In this document: piece after piece, positions 30,378 to 36,427 of the stretch
How positions within the stretch are numbered: the stretch's first letter is position 1
Layout of the letters: each line of letters begins with the position of its first letter
DNA from: JAFGGT01 sp036733165
GTDB taxonomy: Archaea > Methanobacteriota_B > Thermococci > Methanofastidiosales > NM3
Length of the DNA: 36,427 bases
NCBI GenBank assembly: GCA_036733165.1
Contig: DAINBB010000014.1
Span: forward strand, 1-36,427
Reading direction: 5' to 3'
Program-made: the position numbers and the translations under genes
Notes under the pieces: model-generated
What the model was told of the DNA's origin: nothing
Seen by the model: the letters and a program-made list of their open reading frames with translations, nothing else
Database searches by the model: none

Positions 30378-31481
30378 ATGTCAGATGTCTATTTGGAGAA
30401 AATGGCCAAGGTCATGACACAATACTCCCTCAACATCAAGGAGGGTCAGAACATCATGATATTTGGTGGCATTGATGGAAGTGCGTTGATGCTTGAGGTC
30501 TACAAGGAAGTGCTAAAGCTGGGCGCCCACCCGACACTGATGCCATCGCTATACTACGACCAAGACATATTTTACAAATATGCCAGCGAAGACCAGTTGA
30601 AGAACGTGAATCCCCTGATAAAGTTCATTTACGAGAACTTTGACGGAATGATACAGATAATCAGCCAAAAGAACACCAAAAATCTCTCAAATGTCAACCC
30701 GAAGAGGATGGCCATGAGAAATGCCGCATACAAGGATGTCATAAAGACAGTCTCCGAGAGGGAGGCCAGAGGGGAGTACCAATGGGTCCTGACAGAGTAT
30801 CCCACCGATGCCATTGCTCAGGAGGCCTCAATGTCCCTCACAGACTTCAAAGAGTTCATGTTCAAGGCATGCCTCGTGGACAGGGAAGACCCGGTCTCAG
30901 AGTGGAAGGCCATCTCAAAGAATCAGCAAAAGATATGCGACTGGCTTGACAAGAGGGAAGAGTTCAGATATGTCGGACTTGACACGGACCTCTCTTTCTC
31001 GATCAAGGGAAGAAAATGGATCAACTGCGACGGAAGGATGAACTTCCCCGACGGAGAGGTGTTCACATGTCCGGTGGAGGACACTGTCAACGGGAAGATA
31101 AGGTTCACATACCCCCTGATATATCAGGGAAACGAGATAGAGGACGTCACGCTCTCCTTCAAGGATGGCGAGGTGACCGACTACAGCGCCGCAAAGGGAG
31201 AGGCGCTTCTCAAGGAGGTCCTGACCACGGACGAGGGCTCGAACAAGGTTGGGGAGATAGCCATAGGGACCAACTACGGCATCGACAGATTCACCAAGAA
31301 CATACTGTTCGATGAGAAGATAGGCGGGACCGTTCATCTCGCCCTGGGACTGTCCGCAGAACCGTCGATGGGAAAGAACATCTCATCCATCCATCTCGAC
31401 ATCCTGAAGGACATGAGGGACGGCGGAAAGATATTTGCGGATGACGAACTGTTCTATGAGAACGGAAAGTTCCTGATATGA
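30378..31481 (+). CDS. M29-family aminopeptidase (thermophilic metalloprotease family)
   Basis: 367 aa from ATG 30378. An in-frame GTG at 30369 falls inside the Shine-Dalgarno AGGTGA and is rejected. The family runs clearly: LNIKEGQNIMIFGG, MNFPDGEVFTCPVEDTVNG (metal-binding Glu), GEIAIGTNYGID (Glu), FDEKIGGTVHLALG (His) and SSIHLDILKD (His, Asp). All five expected metal ligands are present. It should remove N-terminal residues from peptides in the cytosol with a dinuclear metal centre. A T-rich stretch (CTTTTTATTATCTTT) follows the stop and may terminate it. Confidence 0.94.
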   Translation: MSDVYLEKMAKVMTQYSLNIKEGQNIMIFGGIDGSALMLEVYKEVLKLGAHPTLMPSLYYDQDIFYKYASEDQLKNVNPLIKFIYENFDGMIQIISQKNTKNLSNVNPKRMAMRNAAYKDVIKTVSEREARGEYQWVLTEYPTDAIAQEASMSLTDFKEFMFKACLVDREDPVSEWKAISKNQQKICDWLDKREEFRYVGLDTDLSFSIKGRKWINCDGRMNFPDGEVFTCPVEDTVNGKIRFTYPLIYQGNEIEDVTLSFKDGEVTDYSAAKGEALLKEVLTTDEGSNKVGEIAIGTNYGIDRFTKNILFDEKIGGTVHLALGLSAEPSMGKNISSIHLDILKDMRDGGKIFADDELFYENGKFLI

Positions 31482-31562
31482 TCAGGGACTTCTTTCACTT
31501 TTTATTATCTTTATGAAAAATCTAACAGGCCGTTACATAACATTTTTAAGACATGGTCTGGT

Positions 31563-31994
31563 ATGACTGGCATGGGAAGGATAGGTCAATACTGTTTTGC
31601 ATGGTTCCCGATGGTACTGTTGGCAATATTCAATGCCGCGATAAGGGAGAACATCTTCACGAAGACGTTCGACGAACTGGCCTCGCATCAACTCTCCAGC
31701 GTTACCTTCATGCTAATATTGCTTGTATACTTCCTGTTCATCATGAGTTACCTGCCCCTTGAAAATGCCAACCAGGCAATATACATCGGGGCCGTCTGGG
31801 TGTCCATGACCGTGTGCTTCGAATTCCTGTTTGGCCATTTCGTGATGGGCCATTCCTGGAACCATCTTCTTCATGATTACAATCTCATCGAAGGCAGACT
31901 GTGGGGCCTCGTCCTCGTGTTTGTCGCAGTGGGCCCTTACGTCATACATGAGGTACTCTATGGCGAAGATGAGGATCATTCCCAAAAGACATAA
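31563..31994 (+). CDS. Conserved integral membrane protein, four spans, unknown function
   Basis: 143 aa with four hydrophobic segments: YCFAWFPMVLLAIFNAAIRE, LSSVTFMLILLVYFLFIM, QAIYIGAVWVSMTVCFEFLF and GLVLVFVAVGPYVIHEVLY. The motifs IRENIFTK, SHQLSSVT, CFEFLFGHFVMGHSWNHLLHDYNLIEGRLW resemble a small membrane protein family known mainly in bacteria, with conserved Glu, His and Trp in or near the spans; I cannot name its function. TATA-like CATTTTTAAG precedes the ATG by ~17-26 nt. Transfer from bacteria is possible but not shown by composition. Confidence 0.7.
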   Translation: MTGMGRIGQYCFAWFPMVLLAIFNAAIRENIFTKTFDELASHQLSSVTFMLILLVYFLFIMSYLPLENANQAIYIGAVWVSMTVCFEFLFGHFVMGHSWNHLLHDYNLIEGRLWGLVLVFVAVGPYVIHEVLYGEDEDHSQKT

Positions 31995-32004
31995 TAGTCT
32001 TGAA

Positions 32005-32014
32005 TGTCCATATA
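32005..32014 (+). promoter_or_regulatory. TATA box for the HEAT-repeat gene
   Basis: TCCATATATA lies ~20 nt before ATG 32030. A short inverted repeat, CTCGTGATACGAG (32016-32028), fills the space between box and ATG. Confidence 0.5.
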
Positions 32015-32029
32015 TACTCGTGATACGAG

Positions 32030-32677
32030 ATGGACAGGGAGAACGATCTATTTGAAGACATTGCCAACAAGAGGATCGATAGGGGAATGCTTCTCGAGAT
32101 GGTTTTGAAGGACCCTGGTCTTGTGCCAAAGCTTATCGAGGGCACCACTTCTTCAAAGGCCTCGGTAAGGTATGGTTGCGCGAATGTTCTGACGGACCTG
32201 AGCAAGGAGCGTCCTGAGGACCTGTACCCCCACTTCGATGACATTGCAGGCCTCTTGGACAGCGGATACAGGATATTGGTATGGAACGGCCTGGCCATGC
32301 TCTCAAATCTTGCCAAGATCGACAGGCATGACAGGTTCGACAAGATAAAGGACAGGTATTATGCGTTCCTGAAGGACGATTACATGGTCACGGTCGCCAA
32401 CACCGTGGATAATTCCACGGCCATCGCCAAGGCCAAGCCCCACCTGATACCGTACATCACCGAAAGGATACTCGATGTCGAGAATATCGAACTGACAGAG
32501 CACCTCACAGAGGAATGCAAAAACATCATAATACAGAAGTCAGTGGCCTACCTTGATTCGGTATATGATGAGATAGAGGACAGAGAGAGGGTGCTGTCCT
32601 TCGTCGAGAAGCAGGTCGGAAGCGGCAGGAAGACACTTGCCGACGCCGCAAAGGGATTTCTGAAAAAACACTCATAG
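32030..32677 (+). CDS. HEAT/armadillo-like repeat protein
   Basis: 215 aa, all helical, no membrane span. Paired helices recur every ~35-40 residues: KASVRYGCANVLTDLSKERPEDLYPHFDDI, YRILVWNGLAMLSNLAKIDRHDRFDKI, MVTVANTVDNSTAIAKAKPHLIPYI and ILDVENIELTEHLTEECKNII. This is the HEAT-repeat pattern of protein-protein scaffolds. Partner and role are unknown. ATG 32030 has a TATA box at leaderless spacing. It ends 13 nt from the stop of the opposing lipoprotein gene. Confidence 0.78.
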   Translation: MDRENDLFEDIANKRIDRGMLLEMVLKDPGLVPKLIEGTTSSKASVRYGCANVLTDLSKERPEDLYPHFDDIAGLLDSGYRILVWNGLAMLSNLAKIDRHDRFDKIKDRYYAFLKDDYMVTVANTVDNSTAIAKAKPHLIPYITERILDVENIELTEHLTEECKNIIIQKSVAYLDSVYDEIEDRERVLSFVEKQVGSGRKTLADAAKGFLKKHS

Positions 32678-32690
32678 GGGCGCTCTTCCC

Positions 32691-33662
32691 TCATTCCCAC
32701 CATTCGCCTACAAAGTATATCCTTGAATCATCGATCGAGAAGATGGGACAACTGCAAAGGAACTCATCCGGATAACATTGAGGGGTCACATTGGCACAGT
32801 CAGACCCATCGGCGTTCATCACGTAGATATCATATACTCCTTTGTCCCCGATCGCAGACACCATGAAAACAAGCCTGTCTCCAGAGTGTGACCAACTTGC
32901 AAACCCCTGGCTGTATCCCGTGTCCGTCAGCCTCTCTTCATTGTTTCCATCAATGCCTATGCTATATATGTTGTAATTGCCATGGGGACTTGAATCGTCC
33001 TCAAGACGCTCGAAGACTATCCTTGTGCAAGTGGGATCGAGCTGGGGGTCGTAGTCGCCGAAGGGAAGATTCGCATCGCCCCACTCCCCGGCGTTCGATA
33101 ACGACGTCATGCGCCGCGGCGATGTGCCGTCGTCGTTCATCATATATATGCAACTTTGAGATGTGAAAACGATCTTGTCACAGGCCCAATGGATATCTGC
33201 GTCGTGGTATCCAGAATCGAACAGCAGCGTCTCGCCCTTCCCGTCCCAACCGATGACGTAGATGTCAAGCCCTTCGTCCCTCCATGACAGGAAGGCTATC
33301 CTCTCCCCATCGCTCGACCATGTGGGATACAGGTCCCAATACCCGTTCGAAGTAACGACTCTGAGGTCCTCTCCCGTGACTGAGACCGTGCATATCTCCT
33401 CATGCTCCTTCTCACCGTCATCGATGTTCTTGGAAAACGCCAGCCATTGGCCAGAAGGGTCCAGTCTTATGGTGCCTATGGGATCGTCGAAGCTAATGAT
33501 CAGCTCGGTGTCCCCTGTGTCGAGGTCGAGATAATATATGCCCCATCTTCCCTCGCGGTCCGGTCCGTCAACATCGCCATTTCCTATGCATGCCCCGCAT
33601 CCTGTCACGAAAACGACCATTAGGACTGCCATCAAAGTGCGTAAGGCCCTATGATTGGACAT
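32691..33662 (-). CDS. TolB-like beta-propeller lipoprotein
   Basis: 323 aa from ATG 33662. An upstream in-frame extension is rejected because it would pass through the promoter region. The N-terminus is a lipoprotein signal (LMAVLMVVFVTGC) with lipobox VTGC at C22. WD40-like/PD40 blades follow: GTIRLDPSGQWLAFSKN, WDLYPTWSSDGERIAFLSWRDEG, LDPTCTRIVFERLEDD, FASWSHSGDRLVFMVS and PIFSIDDSRIYFVGEWW. It should be a membrane-anchored extracellular propeller, for binding or scaffolding as in TolB. No catalytic motif is seen. Confidence 0.85.
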   Translation of the reverse strand: MSNHRALRTLMAVLMVVFVTGCGACIGNGDVDGPDREGRWGIYYLDLDTGDTELIISFDDPIGTIRLDPSGQWLAFSKNIDDGEKEHEEICTVSVTGEDLRVVTSNGYWDLYPTWSSDGERIAFLSWRDEGLDIYVIGWDGKGETLLFDSGYHDADIHWACDKIVFTSQSCIYMMNDDGTSPRRMTSLSNAGEWGDANLPFGDYDPQLDPTCTRIVFERLEDDSSPHGNYNIYSIGIDGNNEERLTDTGYSQGFASWSHSGDRLVFMVSAIGDKGVYDIYVMNADGSDCANVTPQCYPDEFLCSCPIFSIDDSRIYFVGEWWE

Positions 33663-33732
33663 TAGTGATATATAGTACCTCAATCTAATTAATACTTGTC
33701 TTTTCAAAATAAAACAGAGTTTTGTAATATTG

Positions 33733-33746
33733 TTATTTAATATAAA
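33733..33746 (+). promoter_or_regulatory. TATA box for the surface protein gene
   Basis: ATTTAATATAAAAA lies ~22-35 nt before ATG 33768 in an A+T-rich spacer. Confidence 0.5.
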
Positions 33747-33767
33747 AACCGTATCTGGGTTGTTTGT

Positions 33768-35423
33768 ATGGCAAAGGGGGCTGTGGCGGCAGGGATCGTT
33801 CTTGTTTCAATCCTGATCTCGACCTTTTTCGTTAATGTTGATGAAGGGCCCATATGTTATTGGGAGATTTCAGAAAGGACCGGGGATGAGAGACATGCCC
33901 TGAACTGGATCTTTGAGCCACCAGAATATTCCAGCGATCCGGACGCCGCCGTCCAGATGGCGAAATATGCCTCGCTGATGGGTTATGATTACATAGGCAC
34001 AAGCGAATACAATGATGAGTGCGGCCTGGGTTGCCATGGATATTGGGCGTCGAACACCATGTACGGCGTGATCGATTGGGTCCCGGACGACCCCAGGACC
34101 GTCTGTCTAAGGGCCAATGAGAATGAGGAGTTCCCATGTTTCATAAGTTGGAGGATCGGAGAGGACAGGGACCCGTCGACGCTCAGCGATGAGGAAAGGT
34201 TGAGGTACCTGGATGGGGAACTCATGTCTTACTGGATCGACGTGCAAAGGGACGATGTGATAGACATGTACGTCTCGGCCCTTGAGGAACAGCCGTGCTA
34301 TGATCTCGAATGGGACCAGGTAAATATCATATACTTCGACGAGTTCACATCCTCGGGTTATTCCTACATCAATGAGGACTATGAGCTTGTCGGAGAGGGG
34401 GGCGATATCGAGTTCAGATGCCATGAATGCCATGAGGATGGGGGTGTCGACGAGTGCGGACACGACTATTCGACGGTGTACGAGGGAAGGCTTGTCATGG
34501 AGGCGCGGATGATAGAGCTTGCACATGAACACGGTGTCGAGGTCATCGCAAGCGGCGGAAGGGACTGGTTCAACATATACCTTCCGTATATTGAGGGAGA
34601 CCTGCCAGAGTCCGAATGGCCCTACGAGATACCACTGGACAGGTACAGGGCCGCGGAACCGGATTACTTTGTGATAGAGCCCGACCTTGGCGACCCTGGG
34701 ACGCAGGAATACGAATGGTCCCAGCCGGACTATGTATCTGCGGAACCCTATGCACAAAGGGTCTACGCTGGCAGCCCGCGTCCCGGGGATCCGGAAGTTG
34801 GGATAGATTCTGACAAGAACGTGTACACCGTGGACCAGGTGGTATTCCGCGTAGGATACCTGGCCTCCAGAGGATTCTGGTTCGGTCCGAACTCGGAGTC
34901 CATGAAGGCGCTTGTCACAGATCCCGACCTTGATGAGGAGACCGCTGTAAAACCTTTCCTGAAGGCCATACCCAACTGGGAAAATCTAAACGATGTGTCC
35001 ATAGAGGAGAGATCCTTCAATGTCGACAACATGGTCTATGAAAGCCCGATGACCCATGTAGATGATGGCATCATCTATAGTGTCCACCCCTACACCGGGG
35101 ACTTCCATGTCGTTTTTCTGGATGAGACGGCCAAGTACGGATTCGAGGGCGATTGGGAGGATTATAACGTCTACAGGGTCAGCTGCATCTGGGAGAGGGA
35201 GAGAGAGGCAAAGGATGAACTTCTGCTCCAGGACGGAAATATCATGCTGAAGGACGCCGGCAATGTGAACGTGGGTTATGTCATCACGAAGAATCAGTAT
35301 AAGACGATGGAGGGGATAAGCTCCGGTCCAGGAGAGATAGTTGCCCTTGTCCGGATAGGGGTCGTTGCCGCATTGGTATTGCTCATTGCCATCAAACTGA
35401 TTGCGTGGTCAAAGAGTGCCTGA
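33768..35423 (+). CDS. Large doubly anchored surface protein with a TIM-barrel-like core, unknown family
   Basis: 551 aa. An N-terminal hydrophobic segment (GAVAAGIVLVSILISTFFV) and a C-terminal span (IVALVRIGVVAALVLLIAIKLIAW) hold a ~500-residue outer region. That region alternates strands and helices as in a TIM barrel: GYDYIGTSEYND, VNIIYFDEFTSSGY, HGVEVIASGGRDWFNIYLP and AEPDYFVIEPDLG. FDEF and EPD put acidic residues at strand ends, as in glycoside hydrolases, so a sugar-degrading enzyme is a reasonable guess. It contains about nine cysteines outside the cell (for example CGLGCHG, CHECHEDGGVDECGHD), which suggest disulfides or a metal site. No family is recognised. Confidence 0.72.
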   Translation: MAKGAVAAGIVLVSILISTFFVNVDEGPICYWEISERTGDERHALNWIFEPPEYSSDPDAAVQMAKYASLMGYDYIGTSEYNDECGLGCHGYWASNTMYGVIDWVPDDPRTVCLRANENEEFPCFISWRIGEDRDPSTLSDEERLRYLDGELMSYWIDVQRDDVIDMYVSALEEQPCYDLEWDQVNIIYFDEFTSSGYSYINEDYELVGEGGDIEFRCHECHEDGGVDECGHDYSTVYEGRLVMEARMIELAHEHGVEVIASGGRDWFNIYLPYIEGDLPESEWPYEIPLDRYRAAEPDYFVIEPDLGDPGTQEYEWSQPDYVSAEPYAQRVYAGSPRPGDPEVGIDSDKNVYTVDQVVFRVGYLASRGFWFGPNSESMKALVTDPDLDEETAVKPFLKAIPNWENLNDVSIEERSFNVDNMVYESPMTHVDDGIIYSVHPYTGDFHVVFLDETAKYGFEGDWEDYNVYRVSCIWEREREAKDELLLQDGNIMLKDAGNVNVGYVITKNQYKTMEGISSGPGEIVALVRIGVVAALVLLIAIKLIAWSKSA

Positions 35424-35493
35424 TACGTAAAGGATGTCCCGAAAGACTTGATTTATTTATAAAGGGACCCAAAAAAGAACTTAGTTCCTTTTC

Positions 35494-35516
35494 CATGTTC
35501 CTTATTTCAAGTTCGC
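35494..35516 (+). terminator. Possible hairpin terminator after the surface protein gene
   Basis: AAAAGAAC-TTA-GTTCCTTTT is an inverted repeat with one mismatch, ending in TTTT, about 50 nt past the stop at 35423. The remainder of the 147-nt spacer holds a TATA-like CTTTTTAAAG (~35520-35530) for the next gene. Confidence 0.35.
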
Positions 35517-35570
35517 TATCCTTTTTAAAGGGTTCAAACATCCTCTTCTCAAAAATAAGTCAGGATAACC

Positions 35571-36044
35571 ATGAAGAGGATAATACTTGCCCTATTGATA
35601 ATAATGTCAATCGCATTTGTATCTGCTTCGGGGGCGTTCACCTCCCTAAGCACCGATAGGATTGCCGAGATCAATGTGGCCAGCGACAGCGATGCGCTGT
35701 TGGCACTGGCACCGTGCACAGGCAGTGGTGACAATGGCAATTACTTTGTAGACACCGACGGGGACGGTGCCTATGAGCTCAGGATAACCACAGAGAACGG
35801 AGTGAACGTTGACACTGACCTGACGATCAAAAATATCTTCACGATCTCGAACAACAGCACCAGATCGATCACTGTAACGCTCACAGACAACGGCACATAC
35901 TCCGACAGGACCGATTTTGGAGCGGTGGAGAACGGTGTATTATTGAACATAGGCGAATCGCTGACCGTGTCATTGACCATAAACACAGATGGTCTTGCGG
36001 CCGGAGTGACCCTGATAGACTCGATTACAATCAACGCACAGTGA
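35571..36044 (+). CDS. Secreted DUF1102/TasA-like beta protein
   Basis: 157 aa. Signal peptide MKRIILALLIIMSIAFVSASG, then GAFTSLSTDRIAEINVASDSDALLALAP, the typical start of DUF1102 proteins common in haloarchaea and other euryarchaea, which relate to TasA/camelysin-like surface or fibre subunits. The rest is a beta-sandwich: IKNIFTISNNSTRSITVTLTDNGT and INIGESLTVSLTINTDGLAAG-type strands. DTDGDGAYEL looks like a calcium loop. AGGAT lies 5 nt before the ATG. A response-regulator gene follows 9 nt later. Confidence 0.78.
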   Translation: MKRIILALLIIMSIAFVSASGAFTSLSTDRIAEINVASDSDALLALAPCTGSGDNGNYFVDTDGDGAYELRITTENGVNVDTDLTIKNIFTISNNSTRSITVTLTDNGTYSDRTDFGAVENGVLLNIGESLTVSLTINTDGLAAGVTLIDSITINAQ

Positions 36045-36053
36045 GGTAATTAA

Positions 36054-36427
36054 ATGAATTGTGGCATTGTTTCAGTGGAAGACAACAAGACGGATGCGAT
36101 GGTCATACGCAGGACCTTGAAGGAGCTAACGAGCGAGAGCGTTACCGTTCTCAAGGATGGGGAAATGGCATTGAATTTCTTCAAGGACGATAAGAACGTC
36201 CCCTCACTTATACTTATGGACATCAACATCCCCTTCAGGAACGGTCTGGAGCTCCTGGAGGTCATAAGGTCGTACGAACATTTGAGAGAGGTCCCGGTGG
36301 TAATGTTCTCATCCTCGCTATTGGATGAGGAGATAAAGCAGTCATACCATCTTGGGGCGAACAGCTACGTGGCCAAGCCCTGCGACCATGAGAGTCTGGA
36401 AGACGCTTTAAGGGAAATATACAACTT
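36054..36427 (+). CDS. CheY-like response regulator (3' partial)
   Basis: 124 complete codons are visible before the right edge. The receiver domain is clear: acidic pair E9/D10 (VSVEDNKTDAMV), phospho-acceptor D56 in LILMDINIP, switch S86 in VVMFSSS and K108 in YVAKPCD. GAGGT lies 8 nt before ATG 36054. The phospho-relay partner and any output domain are outside the window. The frame runs off the edge with no stop, so the protein may be a single receiver domain (~125-135 aa) or longer. It is in one unit with the DUF1102 protein. Confidence 0.9.
   Translation, partial: MNCGIVSVEDNKTDAMVIRRTLKELTSESVTVLKDGEMALNFFKDDKNVPSLILMDINIPFRNGLELLEVIRSYEHLREVPVVMFSSSLLDEEIKQSYHLGANSYVAKPCDHESLEDALREIYN

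Noticed and set aside
35405..35659. 84-aa plus-strand frame between the surface protein and DUF1102 genes
   Set aside because: It overlaps both genes out of frame and covers the terminator and promoter of the spacer.
1..36427. tRNA, rRNA, CRISPR array or insertion sequence
   Set aside because: I looked for T-loop-like sequence, tandem spaced repeats and transposase motifs by eye and saw none; a covariance-model search would settle small RNAs.

Overview
The window is archaeal chromosome, most likely from a euryarchaeon of the Thermoplasmatota type. The archaeal marks are sn-glycerol-1-phosphate dehydrogenase, a diphthamide (Dph2) gene, an exosome Csl4 subunit, RNA polymerase subunit Rpo11, ribosomal proteins S8e and S17e, the termination nuclease aCPSF1/FttA, an archaeal family-B DNA polymerase and an archaeosine/preQ0 gene cluster. 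Many genes have a TATA-like box about 22-27 nt before the start codon, which implies leaderless mRNA. Others have a GGTG/GAGGTGA-type Shine-Dalgarno sequence. Lineage below phylum is inference. No rRNA, tRNA, CRISPR array or insertion sequence was found.

Layout. 1-944 is the end of a secreted protein with an Omp28/thioredoxin-like domain. 1091-3104 is a winged-helix regulator overlapping a six-span membrane protein. 3156-4103 is a HypE-like ATPase without the HypE tail cysteine. 4144-7360 is a complete ECF vitamin transporter (S, fused A-A, T), whose S component carries an extra domain resembling the molybdopterin-binding sulfite-oxidase fold. 7357-9291 (minus) is aCPSF1/FttA, and 9515-10891 (minus) is a lamin-tail surface protein. 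10940-13201 (minus) is an RNA/translation operon: dph2, csl4, rpo11 and an RNase III-fold protein. 13303-13575 (minus) holds two unreported micro-ORFs with their own ribosome binding sites and a hairpin, next to an island of about 88% A+T.

13818-21163 is mostly translation housekeeping: S8e, an RsmC-like methyltransferase, Trm5, S17e, CorA, AsnRS, UPF0179 and EgsA, plus an ATP-grasp acyl-CoA synthetase subunit. 21254-23341 is a DUF63 membrane protein followed by a secreted TPR protein. 24042-28514 is polB followed tightly by queD, queE, queC and folE, a full set from GTP to preQ0. 28579-30325 is a putative regulator plus a GyrI-like sensor fused to a cysteine-rich domain. The right end holds an M29 aminopeptidase, a membrane protein, a HEAT-repeat protein, a beta-propeller lipoprotein, a large doubly anchored surface protein, a DUF1102-type secreted protein and a truncated response regulator.

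The genome is compact. Four convergent gene pairs overlap at their 3' ends, and most co-directional neighbours overlap or touch. The best candidates for something undescribed are the micro-ORF pair at 13303-13575, the ECF S-component fusion, the GyrI-like/cysteine-rich fusion with its partner, and the inverted repeats at the rps8e and fttA 5' regions.
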